A stretch of DNA of 64,000 nucleotides from Bacteroidales bacterium (GTDB taxonomy: Bacteria; Bacteroidota; Bacteroidia; Bacteroidales; UBA3824). The stretch spans positions 1 to 64,000 of the forward strand of contig JAFPZK010000053.1 in assembly GCA_017417315.1 (NCBI GenBank). The letters run 5' to 3'. The notes below the pieces were generated by a model. That model saw only the letters and a program-made list of their open reading frames with translations. It made no database searches and was not told where the DNA came from. Made by a program: the position numbers and the translations under genes. This document shows positions 16,846-24,845 of the stretch, in pieces (within the stretch, counting starts at the first letter, position 1; each line of letters opens with the position of its first letter).

Positions 16846-18660
16846 ATGACTGAATTAGAATATAAAGTAAAAACGTTGCCGCTAAGTCCGGGAGTGTATA
16901 ATTTCTTGGACGAAAACGGAACCGTTATTTATGTTGGTAAGGCTAAAAACCTAAGAAACCGTGTATCGTCGTATTTCAGAGAAAAAAATCAAGTCGGAAA
17001 AACGGGGATATTAGTCCGTCATATCCGCGACGTTCTGCATATTTGTGTCAGCACCGAAACTGATGCTCTTTTATTGGAGAATAAACTGATAAAAAAGTTT
17101 CAGCCGCGTTACAATATTCTTCTTAAAGATGACAAAACTTATCCTTGGATTTGTATTTCTAATGAAGATTATCCGAGGGTATTTTTTACGCGAAAAAAAC
17201 TCCCCGACGGAAGTTTGTATTTCGGACCGTATCCTTCTGTGGTGTCAATGCGAAATATTTTGAATATGTTCAGACGACTTTTTCGTTTGAGAATATGCAG
17301 AACTTCGATGACGGAAGAGTTAGTCAAAAAAGGAAAATATGAAGTCTGTTTGGATTATCATATCAAGAATTGTTGCGCACCTTGTATCGGCGAAGTTTCA
17401 AAAGAAGAATACGCTAAATATATTTTAACCGTAAAGAAAATTCTTAACGGTAAAACCACTGATGTGCTTAATATGATGAAAGCACAAATGACGAAATTAG
17501 CCGAGAAAATGGAGTTTGAAAAGGCTCAGGAAATAAAAGAAAAATACGATGTTTTGGCAGATTATCATGCTAAAAATGTTATTTCAGTGGACATAAAAGG
17601 AACGGTTGAAGTGTTTTCGCTTTTGTATGACCGAACTGACGATTTTTATTACGTCAATTTTATGAAAGTTTCCGAAAGCGTTATTCTGAGGTCTTTTACC
17701 CGCGAAATCAAAGCAAAGGTTGATGAAGACGAAAAAGATGTACTTTTGACGGCAATGACGGATATTCATTTCTCGGATTTGAATCTCGGCGATAAGGCAG
17801 ACGAAATTATTTTACCGATAGAAACGGATTTCGGTTTCAGCGATTTTAAAATCACCGTTCCGAAAACCGGCGATAAAAAACAACTTCTTGAATGGTCGGA
17901 GCGTAACTGCAAACTTTTTATGGCTGAGCAACAAAAACAACGCTCGCTCGTTGACCCCGATAAAAGTGTCAACAACCTTATGAAAACAATGCAAAAAGAC
18001 TTGCAACTCGATATTGAACCTCGTCATATAGAATGTTTTGATAACTCAAACATTCAAGGTACAAATCCGGTTTCTTCGTGCGTAGTTTTTAGAAACGGAA
18101 AACCGTACAAAAGAGATTACAGATTGTTTAACGTAAAAACCGTTGAAGGTCCTGACGATTTTGCTACAATGCGCGAAGTAATTTACCGTCGTTATAAGCG
18201 GCTTTCGGAAGAAGGTAAACCTTTGCCGCAACTTGTTATCGTCGATGGAGGAAAAGGACAATTAAGATGCGCTTACGAAACTTTAAAAGCACTCGGTCTT
18301 TATCCTAAAATTGCATTAATAGGAATCGCAAAACGTTTGGAAGAAATCTTTTTTCCCGAAGATAATATTCCACTGTATTTGGATAAGACTTCGCCGACTT
18401 TGAAAGTAATTCAACATTTAAGAGACGAGGCTCACAGATTTTGTATAACGTTTCATAGAAACAAGCGGTCAAAAGGTATGATTCATTCTGTTTTGGAGGA
18501 TATTGACGGAATAGGAGATAAGACAATTGCAAAACTTTTGACATTTTTCGGCTCTGTTAACGAGGTTTCAAAGGCAAGTCTGTTAGAATTGCAAAAAGTC
18601 GTAGATTTGTCAAAAGCCGTAAAAGTCTATGAATATTTTAAAAAGAACGAAAATATTTGA
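16846..18660 (+). CDS. uvrC: excinuclease ABC subunit C
   Basis: UvrC makes the two incisions around lesions in nucleotide-excision repair. The 604 residues show the N-terminal GIY-YIG nuclease domain (GVYNFLDENGTVIYVGKAKN, residues about 16-35). The UVR region follows (MTKLAEKMEFEKAQEIKEKY near 209-228), then the RNase H-like C-terminal nuclease (ECFDNSNIQG, then VIVDGGKGQL) and a terminal helix-hairpin-helix (IDGIGDKTIAKLL). Length is normal. It follows mnmG by 21 bases, in the same plus-strand run. Confidence 0.97.
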   Translation: MTELEYKVKTLPLSPGVYNFLDENGTVIYVGKAKNLRNRVSSYFREKNQVGKTGILVRHIRDVLHICVSTETDALLLENKLIKKFQPRYNILLKDDKTYPWICISNEDYPRVFFTRKKLPDGSLYFGPYPSVVSMRNILNMFRRLFRLRICRTSMTEELVKKGKYEVCLDYHIKNCCAPCIGEVSKEEYAKYILTVKKILNGKTTDVLNMMKAQMTKLAEKMEFEKAQEIKEKYDVLADYHAKNVISVDIKGTVEVFSLLYDRTDDFYYVNFMKVSESVILRSFTREIKAKVDEDEKDVLLTAMTDIHFSDLNLGDKADEIILPIETDFGFSDFKITVPKTGDKKQLLEWSERNCKLFMAEQQKQRSLVDPDKSVNNLMKTMQKDLQLDIEPRHIECFDNSNIQGTNPVSSCVVFRNGKPYKRDYRLFNVKTVEGPDDFATMREVIYRRYKRLSEEGKPLPQLVIVDGGKGQLRCAYETLKALGLYPKIALIGIAKRLEEIFFPEDNIPLYLDKTSPTLKVIQHLRDEAHRFCITFHRNKRSKGMIHSVLEDIDGIGDKTIAKLLTFFGSVNEVSKASLLELQKVVDLSKAVKVYEYFKKNENI

Positions 18661-18668
18661 AATAAAAA

Positions 18669-19403
18669 ATGAAAATAAAAATTATATGTGTTTTAGGTTT
18701 GATGTTTTGTTTGTCATGTTCGGGACCTCAGCCGGATATTCAGATTGACAAATTTGCTCAAATCGTTTATCAAGTTCATAGAGCGGATGCTATTATCGAA
18801 ATCGCAAATCTCGAAGACAAAAATCTTAAAAACGATTCTTTGTCGTATTATAACGGACTGTTTGCGAATTTAGGAATTACCCGCCGTGAATTTATCGAAG
18901 AAATAGAGTGGTATACGCAGCACCCTGATAAGTATCTTGAACTTTGTGAAAAGGTTATGAAAATAATTGCCGAAGAAGAGCGTAAGGCAGAGGAAGAAGA
19001 ACTTGCCGGAGCTAATGCCGAAAAAGATTCTTCTAATATTTGGACTATGAAAAAGGATTGGCATTTGCCGTTAGACGGTGCAACCAATCCGATTGCGTTT
19101 GAATATATGGTTACTCAGCAGGGAGTTTATACGCTTTCGGCAGAGGTTATTTATTATTCTGACGACAAGACCGTTAATCCGCGTATGACCATTATCGCTA
19201 ATTATGAAGACGGCACTAACGAGCAAAATGCGTTTTGGGGAATTCAACGTGACGGACAGAAATATTCTATGGAGGTTAAAATAAAAACCGACCCGAATAA
19301 AACGCTTAAAACTATTTCAGGCTGGGTGTTAGACCATTCTGACGGTACTGAGTCTAAACATATTGACGTTTACGGTATAACTCTAAAATATTCTTTGGAA
19401 TAA
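18669..19403 (+). CDS. DUF4296-type lipoprotein
   Basis: A 244-residue lipoprotein (lipobox MFCLSC, Cys17). The first half is helical and carries the DUF4296-like pattern (FAQIVYQVHRADAIIE, then YYNGLFANLGITRREFIEEIEWY). An acidic Glu/Ala-rich linker (about residues 100-118) precedes a beta-rich C-terminal domain of about 120 residues. Function is unknown. It is 8 bases after uvrC and its stop codon directly abuts the recO start, so it is cotranscribed with both. Confidence 0.65.
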   Translation: MKIKIICVLGLMFCLSCSGPQPDIQIDKFAQIVYQVHRADAIIEIANLEDKNLKNDSLSYYNGLFANLGITRREFIEEIEWYTQHPDKYLELCEKVMKIIAEEERKAEEEELAGANAEKDSSNIWTMKKDWHLPLDGATNPIAFEYMVTQQGVYTLSAEVIYYSDDKTVNPRMTIIANYEDGTNEQNAFWGIQRDGQKYSMEVKIKTDPNKTLKTISGWVLDHSDGTESKHIDVYGITLKYSLE

Positions 19404-20132
19404 ATGGTTCAGAAAACGCGTGCTATAATTTTGCAGTATTCTAAATACGGCGACAATAAATTAATTCTCAATACTTTTAGCGAGGATTTCGGCAGATTGT
19501 CATTTGCCTTAAAAGTTCCTGAGGGCAAAAACAAAGCGAATGTTTTACCGTATTGTCAGCCGCTTTTTCAAAACGAAATAGAATATAACGGCTCTAATTC
19601 GGCAGTGAAAAACATCAAAAGTATTTCTCCAGCCGTTAATTATGCGACGATTCCTAAAAGTACTGCTAAAATGTCGGTCGTAATGTTTCTTTCTGAGGTT
19701 TTGTTGAAGACTTTGACTTATTCTGAGGCTAACAAGGAACTTTATGATTTTATTTCGACAAGTTTGTTGCTTTTGGACGAAGAAGGGTATAAAGGCAGAA
19801 ATTTCCATCTGAAATTTCTTATGCAATTGTCGAAGTATGTCGGTTTTTTTCCTTTTAACAGATATTCAAGGCAAACGCCGTGTTTTGATATTGCAAAATC
19901 AAAGTTTTGTCAGGATATTGCAGGCAGTCCGCATTTTATCCGCGAACCGTATTCTAAGATTTTTAGCGATATTCTTGATAACGATATTTTGACGTGCGAG
20001 GACATTCCGCTCAGCGGTGTTTCACGAAGTTTTTTGCTGGAAAAAATTTTAGATTATTACCGTTACAGATTCGACAATCTTCATCAAATAAGAAGTTTGG
20101 AAATCTTACAAGCAGTGTTTCACAATTCATAA
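19404..20132 (+). CDS. recO: DNA repair protein RecO
   Basis: RecO works with RecR to load RecA on SSB-coated DNA. The 242 residues begin with the RecO OB fold (TRAIILQYSKYGDNKLILNTFSEDFGRLSFALK-like start) followed by a helical domain. The four-cysteine zinc site of many RecO proteins is not evident; only isolated cysteines are seen. This matches my recollection of Bacteroidota homologues. It starts immediately after the lipoprotein stop. Two TGTTTCAC sequences near its 3' end are not parS sites. Confidence 0.85.
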   Translation: MVQKTRAIILQYSKYGDNKLILNTFSEDFGRLSFALKVPEGKNKANVLPYCQPLFQNEIEYNGSNSAVKNIKSISPAVNYATIPKSTAKMSVVMFLSEVLLKTLTYSEANKELYDFISTSLLLLDEEGYKGRNFHLKFLMQLSKYVGFFPFNRYSRQTPCFDIAKSKFCQDIAGSPHFIREPYSKIFSDILDNDILTCEDIPLSGVSRSFLLEKILDYYRYRFDNLHQIRSLEILQAVFHNS

Positions 20133-20150
20133 TTAAAAAAAAATAAAAAA

Positions 20151-20600
20151 ATGAACAAAATTAGTAATTTAATAATCGGTCAGGGCATAGGTCCCGTAAA
20201 GTTTTTGATGAGTGAAGACGAAGTTACTTCGCTTATCGGTAAGCCTGATTCAAGGGATATTGAAGACGAAGACGGCGAAAAAGTTTTAACGCTTTCATAC
20301 GATAGTATCGAAACAGATTTTGTCTTTGAAGAAACCGAAGAGGGAAGTTTCGCGCTCTCGTCTCTGCTTTGTACGTCAGAGGATATGACTCTTGACAATA
20401 AAATACGTTACGGAGTAAGCGAAGAGGATTTTTTGAAATATACTAAATCCTTAAAAGCCGCTGACCCTGATGTTGAAACTGACGAAACTTCCGACGAAAA
20501 ATTCCTTTATTTTGAAGATTTAGGACTTTTGGCAGTTTTTTCTTCCGGCAAACTTTCGGGGCTTCAAATCGAGTATTGGGACGATGAAGATGATGAATAA
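20151..20600 (+). CDS. hypothetical acidic protein
   Basis: A 149-residue, very acidic cytoplasmic protein (ending EYWDDEDDE) with no signal peptide or membrane segment. An N-terminal GxGxxxxxMSEDEVTSLIGKPDS pattern resembles the start of small proteins with a beta-sandwich or SMI1-like layout, but I do not recognise a family. It sits 18 bases after recO and 27 bases before the S41 protease gene, inside the same run. Confidence 0.55.
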   Translation: MNKISNLIIGQGIGPVKFLMSEDEVTSLIGKPDSRDIEDEDGEKVLTLSYDSIETDFVFEETEEGSFALSSLLCTSEDMTLDNKIRYGVSEEDFLKYTKSLKAADPDVETDETSDEKFLYFEDLGLLAVFSSGKLSGLQIEYWDDEDDE

Positions 20601-20627
20601 AAACTTTAAATTAAACGTTATAAACAA

Positions 20628-22271
20628 ATGAAAATAAAGAAAATAATTATATTTGGAATTATTGCCGTATCGCTCTTTTTCGTTTCTTTCACCAAAGACG
20701 ACGGCGATGATTTCGAGTTGGTTAAGAATCTTGAAATCTTTCATTCGTTAATGAGGGATATAAGGATTTTGTATGTTGACGAGACTTCGAGCGGCGAACT
20801 TATTTCAACCGCTATGGACGAGATGTTGAAACATCTTGACCCTTATACCGTTTATTATCCGGAATCGTTGGTTGAGGACGTTATGTTTATTAACACTGGC
20901 GAATATGCCGGCATCGGTGTTGATTTGGAGAAATTGTCAGGTGTTTATAAAATCATTGAAGTAGGAGAGGGAAGTCCTGCTGATAAAGCGGGATTGTTAA
21001 TCGGCGATGAAATTCTTAAAATCGGAGGCAATGACATCACTGACAAAACTAATGACGAAATTTCTCTTTTGATAAAGGGTGAACCCGGCACGCAAGTTTC
21101 AATAACTTATAGGAGAGATTCACAGGAGAAAAACATCAATATCAAGCGCGCTATGATAAGGGAAAAAAACATTCCTTATTTCGGGAAAATAGATTCTAAG
21201 ACGGGTTATATAAATTTGTCGGGGTTTACGGAGAATTGTTCAAAGGAGTTTAAAGCGGCTTTTTTGAAACTTAAAAACGAAGACAAAATCGAAAATCTCG
21301 TTGTTGATTTGCGTTATAATCCGGGCGGACTTTTGATTGAGGCTGTTAACATCGTAAACCTTTTTGTTGATAAGGGTGAAAAAATCGTTGAAATGAAAGG
21401 CAGGGTTGAGCAGTGGAACAAAGTTTTTAAGGCAGAAAACAATCCTGTTGATACTAAGATGCCTATTGTTGTTTTGGTTAACGGACGTTCGGCATCGGCT
21501 TCTGAAATCGTTTCGGGTGCGCTTCAAGATTTGGATAGGGCTGTTATTCTCGGAGAAAAAACTTTCGGAAAAGGTTTGGTGCAAACAACAAAGGATTTGG
21601 TTTATAATTCAAAACTTAAAATTACTACCGCGAAATACTACATACCTTCGGGCAGATGTATTCAAAAACTTGATTATTCGCATAAAGATTCAAGGGGCAA
21701 CGCTACTCAGATTGCAGAATCGCAAATCATGACCTTTACGACAAAAAACGGACGTAAAGTTAAAGATGCGGGCGGAATCATGCCGGATATTACCGTAAAA
21801 CGCGATACTTTGTCAGAAATCGTAGAAAACTTAATCTCCGGCAATATAATTTTCGATTACGCAACAAAATATAGGAGAGAACATTCGTCTATCGCTAAGC
21901 CGGAAGAGTTTGTACTTTCTGATGGAGATTTGGAAGATTTTAAAAAATTTGCCGGTAATAAATTGTTTGATTATCAGAGCGAATCTGATAGGTTAATTGA
22001 ACTGTTAGATGAAGATTTGAAAAGTAAATCTAACTCTGCTTTGATAAAAGAAAACTTAACTTCTTTAAAGTCTGAAATCAAAAAAATAAAGCAGCGAGAA
22101 TTTGATAAATGCTCAGAGCAGATAAAGAAGACTCTTTCTGCTGAAATTATAACGAGATATTACTATCACGAGGGAGTTATTCGTTATAATTTGAAGCATG
22201 ACGACTTTTTAGAGCAGGCAAAAGCGGTTTTAAATGATGCAAATCTCTATAAAAAAGTCTTTGTAAACTAA
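20628..22271 (+). CDS. carboxy-terminal processing protease, S41 family
   Basis: A 547-residue envelope protease of the CtpA/Prc type, anchored or exported by an N-terminal hydrophobic segment (residues 5-20). A PDZ domain (about 95-175, YAGIGVDLEKLSGVYKI onward, GSPADKAGLLIGDEI) precedes the catalytic domain. The catalytic pair is probably S290 in GRSASASEI and K315 in GEKTFGKG, 25 residues apart as in other CtpA enzymes. These proteases trim or degrade periplasmic and outer-membrane proteins from the C-terminus. It ends the long plus-strand run that begins after the candidate origin. Confidence 0.92.
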   Translation: MKIKKIIIFGIIAVSLFFVSFTKDDGDDFELVKNLEIFHSLMRDIRILYVDETSSGELISTAMDEMLKHLDPYTVYYPESLVEDVMFINTGEYAGIGVDLEKLSGVYKIIEVGEGSPADKAGLLIGDEILKIGGNDITDKTNDEISLLIKGEPGTQVSITYRRDSQEKNINIKRAMIREKNIPYFGKIDSKTGYINLSGFTENCSKEFKAAFLKLKNEDKIENLVVDLRYNPGGLLIEAVNIVNLFVDKGEKIVEMKGRVEQWNKVFKAENNPVDTKMPIVVLVNGRSASASEIVSGALQDLDRAVILGEKTFGKGLVQTTKDLVYNSKLKITTAKYYIPSGRCIQKLDYSHKDSRGNATQIAESQIMTFTTKNGRKVKDAGGIMPDITVKRDTLSEIVENLISGNIIFDYATKYRREHSSIAKPEEFVLSDGDLEDFKKFAGNKLFDYQSESDRLIELLDEDLKSKSNSALIKENLTSLKSEIKKIKQREFDKCSEQIKKTLSAEIITRYYYHEGVIRYNLKHDDFLEQAKAVLNDANLYKKVFVN

Positions 22272-22286
22272 TGGAATAAAAATAGT

Positions 22287-22302
22287 TGGCATAAAAATTG
22301 CA
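22287..22302 (+). promoter_or_regulatory. sigma-54 (RpoN)-type promoter
   Basis: TGGCATAAAAATTGCA fits the -24/-12 consensus TGGCAYRNNNNYTGCW at every defined position, with GG and GC exactly 12 bases apart. It lies in the 223-bp gap after the S41 protease gene and points at the small membrane protein gene (22495) and perhaps the SiaC-like gene. Confidence 0.55.
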
Positions 22303-22419
22303 CTTAATTTGCTATAAAATTTCAATTAATTTTAATCAATAAGTTGATAATCAATGTTTTATTTATAAGGCTTTATTTTTAGGCTAAAAAAAATATATTG
22401 AAATTTTTTTCTTAAAGTA

Positions 22420-22451
22420 TTGCTTTATATAAAAAATAATTTATACATTTG
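22420..22451 (+). promoter_or_regulatory. housekeeping promoter of the small membrane protein gene
   Basis: TTG at 22420-22422 and TACATTTG at 22444-22451 form a Bacteroidota-type promoter about 44 bases before ATG 22495. A GTG at 22456 would coincide with the expected transcription start and was rejected as the start codon. Confidence 0.5.
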
Positions 22452-22494
22452 AGCCGTGAAATTTTTGGTTTCATGTTTTAGGCTCATAAACATT

Positions 22495-22881
22495 ATGAAA
22501 GCAAATTTGTTGATTATAATAACGATTGTAATTTTAACGGGTGCTTATTGTGTTAATGAATTGCTAACGTTTGATTCTCCGACTATTAGGATACGTCAGG
22601 CAAACGTTATCAACTCATCTAACGGCAAAATGATATGCTACACGATAAACTTGTATTCGCCGTCTCAAATCAGTGAGTTTGTTGCTATGCCGAACACCGC
22701 AGAGGGCGATAAGGATTCGTCGGTCTTGAAGGTAGAATTTAACAATCATACCCGTAGGGCTACGGTAGTATATTATTATGCTGTGCCGCAGATAAAACCC
22801 GAAAAGGAGATTGAAATAAATTTTTGTCTCAACAACCGTACGGTTATGGCCGCTAATGTTGCGGATGCTAATATTTTTTGA
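22495..22881 (+). CDS. hypothetical small membrane-anchored protein
   Basis: A 128-residue protein with one N-terminal hydrophobic segment (LLIIITIVILTGAY) and a beta-rich soluble domain. Four cysteines are spread through it. I do not recognise the family. It stands alone between the S41 protease and the SiaC-like gene, with both a sigma-54-type and a housekeeping promoter upstream, so it may be induced under a specific condition. The ATG is chosen because the alternative GTG lies at the predicted +1. Confidence 0.5.
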   Translation: MKANLLIIITIVILTGAYCVNELLTFDSPTIRIRQANVINSSNGKMICYTINLYSPSQISEFVAMPNTAEGDKDSSVLKVEFNNHTRRATVVYYYAVPQIKPEKEIEINFCLNNRTVMAANVADANIF

Positions 22882-22947
22882 AAAAAAAAGTTGTAATTTT
22901 GCAAAGTTTGGCATAATTTTTATTACATTATTTTATGTGTATAAAAA

Positions 22948-22978
22948 TTGTAAAACGTAAAGAATTTTTATATTTTTG
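22948..22978 (+). promoter_or_regulatory. promoter of the SiaC-like gene
   Basis: TTG at 22948-22950, a 20-bp spacer and TATTTTTG at 22971-22978, 49 bases before the ATG at 23027. Confidence 0.55.
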
Positions 22979-23026
22979 CAACAAAATTTGTAAAAATTCG
23001 TTTTAAGCAAAAAAACTCTAAGAACC

Positions 23027-23419
23027 ATGATAGAACATATACAGTTAGAACCAAGTGTAGATACCCCGGGTATTGATATGGATCCTTCGACCGGTGTTTG
23101 TGAATTTACCGGCAAATCCTTTCCTTCGGACGTAACGGCTTTTTACGCGCCCGTTGTAGAATGGATTCAGGAATACGAAAAGAATCCGTGTCCTAAGACA
23201 GTGTTGAATTTAAAACTTGATTATTTCAATACTGCCTCAAGTAAGATTTTGTTGGAAATTTTCACAATGTTTGAGACCCTATATAAAAACGGCAATGATG
23301 TTGTTTTGAATTGGTATTATCCGGACGATGATGAAGATATGCAACAAACGGGACAAGAATATTCTGAGTTGTTGATGTTGCCTTTCAACAAAATCGGGTA
23401 TTCGGTTGTATTTACTTAG
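23027..23419 (+). CDS. SiaC family (DUF1987) regulatory phosphoprotein
   Basis: A 130-residue protein matching DUF1987/SiaC: TPGIDMDPSTGVCEFTGKSFP at the N-terminus and the central LDYFNTASSKILLEIF motif, which contains the phosphorylatable Thr/Ser. In Pseudomonas SiaC is switched by the kinase SiaB and phosphatase SiaA and controls a diguanylate cyclase. None of these partners is adjacent here, so the circuit may differ. It has its own promoter and a terminator at 23484-23520. Confidence 0.8.
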   Translation: MIEHIQLEPSVDTPGIDMDPSTGVCEFTGKSFPSDVTAFYAPVVEWIQEYEKNPCPKTVLNLKLDYFNTASSKILLEIFTMFETLYKNGNDVVLNWYYPDDDEDMQQTGQEYSELLMLPFNKIGYSVVFT

Positions 23420-23483
23420 AATGTTGATTTATTAAAAAAAATATTTTTTTTGTTTTTCCTTGTACGTTTGATTTTTGAGTAGT

Positions 23484-23520
23484 AAGAGGTTGTCTAAAAA
23501 ATAGGCAACCTCTTTTTTGG
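23484..23520 (+). terminator. rho-independent terminator after the SiaC-like gene
   Basis: AAGAGGTTG at 23484-23492 pairs with CAACCTCTT at 23506-23514 and is followed by a run of T. Confidence 0.75.
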
Positions 23521-23572
23521 GTTGTATGAGACAAGAAAGAAATAAACGTCGGGCGACGGCACATATAAGGCT

Positions 23573-23615
23573 GGCGGTGTAAAACCGTAAAGTTAAAAAA
23601 AAAACCGCTTTGAAA
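23573..23615. repeat. island-flanking hairpin repeat, left copy
   Basis: GGCGGTGTAAAACCGTAA, then an A-rich run and CCGCTTTGAAAA. The same blocks, in the same order, occur at 25787-25829. The two copies bracket the abiF, ncRNA and small secreted-protein genes. Confidence 0.55.
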
Positions 23616-23696
23616 ATGACGATCGAATTGAAAGCGAACAAAGTCTTAAAACATTTTGGCGGTGATTTCGGCGGCGAATGGGCGATTGTTAACTAA
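23616..23696 (+). pseudogene. 3' remnant of an AlbA_2-type gene
   Basis: A 26-codon open stretch ending in GGDFGGEWAIVN and a stop. It matches the C-terminal winged-helix end (GGSRFGGEWAIIN) of the broken AlbA_2-type gene at 25922-26667, including the ELK..N.VL spacing before it and the bases just after the stop. Everything upstream in the gene is missing. It is therefore the tail of a second copy deleted down to its last codons. Confidence 0.6.
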
Positions 23697-23731
23697 TGCT
23701 ATGTAACTAATTTTCAAGATAATAAAAATTA

Positions 23732-23762
23732 TTTTCAAAAAAAGTTGCAAAATTATTTGGTG
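23732..23762 (+). repeat. 31-bp direct repeat, copy A (promoter element of abiF)
   Basis: Identical over 31 bases to 24782-24812. It begins TTTTCAAAAAAAGTTGC and ends ATTATTTGGTG, so it contains the -33 TTTG of the promoter that follows. Confidence 0.85.
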
Positions 23763-23787
23763 AAACCAAAAACTTGTCATAATTTTG
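23756..23787 (+). promoter_or_regulatory. promoter of abiF
   Basis: TTTG at 23756-23759, a 20-bp spacer and TAATTTTG at 23780-23787. This is a textbook Bacteroidota promoter; transcription would start near 23794. Confidence 0.7.
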
Positions 23788-23798
23788 CAACACTAGAC

Positions 23799-23846
23799 TC
23801 CGCCGCGCTTCCCGCAGAACAGCGTACCATGGCGGACCTTTTTTTT
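23799..23846 (+). terminator. terminator-like hairpin in the abiF leader
   Basis: TCCGCC at 23799-23804 pairs with GGCGGA at 23831-23836. An inner CGCT/AGCG stem may extend it, and eight T follow (23839-23846). It lies between the promoter and the ATG at 23859, so it could act as an attenuator or end a short leader RNA. Confidence 0.5.
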
Positions 23847-23858
23847 ATATACACTACT

Positions 23859-24746
23859 ATGAACTATACCAAAAACGCCCTCAGCATATCTGACTAAGTA
23901 ACCGCCTTGCAACAGCGCGGTCTAATTGTCAACGATTTGACAGCCATTGAACAATTTCTCAACAATGTTTGTTATTTCCGCTTTGATGCCTATCTGCATA
24001 TTTTTGAACAACCTGACGGTTCATTCCGTAGAGGAACTACATTTGAGCAAGTGTCTGCATTGTATGACTTTGACGCAGAACTGCGCAAATTAATTTTTGG
24101 TGCTGTTCAGAAGATTGAAATTGCCTTGCGTTCAAGGGTTATCCATCAGTTTTCGTTGGCACACGGACCGTTTTGGTTCATTGATGCAGCGTTGGCAACC
24201 GACAAAATAAAATTTGCCGAGAATCTTGCAACCCTGCAACGCGAATTGGAACGCACAAAAGAGGATTTCATCAAAGAGCATACGGCTAAATACGGTAATG
24301 ATAGTTTTCCGCCAGCATGGAAGATATTGGAGATAGTTTCATTCGGCTGTCTGACAAAACTCTATTTCAATTTCTCAGATACACCTGTCCGCAAACGTAT
24401 AGCCCGTAGTTTTGGTGTTGCCAAAACGGAGGCTTTGGAAAGTTGGATGAAGGCTGTAAACGCTTTACGAAACGCTTGCGCACATCACGCACGTGTTTGG
24501 AATCGTAATATGCCTATGCGCCCACAGTTGCCGCCCGTAATGCGCAATGCGTGGGTCAACGTCAGCGGAGTAGCACCCACGAGCCTTTACGCAATTCTCT
24601 GTTGCATAGTCTATTGGCTCAACAACATTGACCCTCAAAACACATTTGTCTCCGAACTTAAAACATTATTATCCAAGTTTCCAACCGTCAATCCAAGTGC
24701 TATGGGCTTTTCAAATAATTGGTACAACGAACCGCTGTGGAAGTAA
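23859..24746 (+). pseudogene. Abi_2 family HEPN protein (AbiF/AbiD-like) with an in-frame stop codon
   Basis: Abi_2 proteins are abortive-infection or toxin-like RNases with a HEPN fold. The frame from ATG 23859 reads MNYTKNALSISD, TAA (23895-23897), VTALQQRGLIVND. The stop stands where the family normally has Gln (as in SISDQVTALQQRGL), so one C-to-T change (CAA to TAA) explains it. After the stop the frame is open for 279 codons. The HEPN motif is LRNACAHHARVWNR, with catalytic R204 and H209 counting from the ATG. Restart at TTG 23907 would give a protein lacking about 16 residues. A structured ncRNA lies directly downstream behind the same 31-bp element. GC content is higher than in the surrounding DNA, suggesting transfer. 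Confidence 0.75.
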
Positions 24747-24781
24747 TTAATAATCAAAACTATGCAGAATATTCTCAATTT

Positions 24782-24812
24782 TTTTCAAAAAAAGTTGCAA
24801 AATTATTTGGTG
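24782..24812 (+). repeat. 31-bp direct repeat, copy B (promoter element of the ncRNA)
   Basis: An exact second copy of 23732-23762, 36 bases after the abiF stop codon. Confidence 0.85.
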
Positions 24813-24839
24813 GATTCAAAATCTAATTGCATATTTACG
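24806..24839 (+). promoter_or_regulatory. candidate promoter of the ncRNA
   Basis: TTTG at 24806-24809 comes from the repeat. TATTTACG at 24832-24839 is a weaker -7 box, matching TAnnTTTG at 6 of 8 positions with a 22-bp spacer. Transcription would start near 24846. Confidence 0.4.
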
Positions 24840-24845
24840 GCGTTA

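Noticed and set aside
20020..20130. Two TGTTTCAC sequences near the end of recO considered as further parS sites
   Set aside because: Only the left half of the palindrome is present; the right half does not match.
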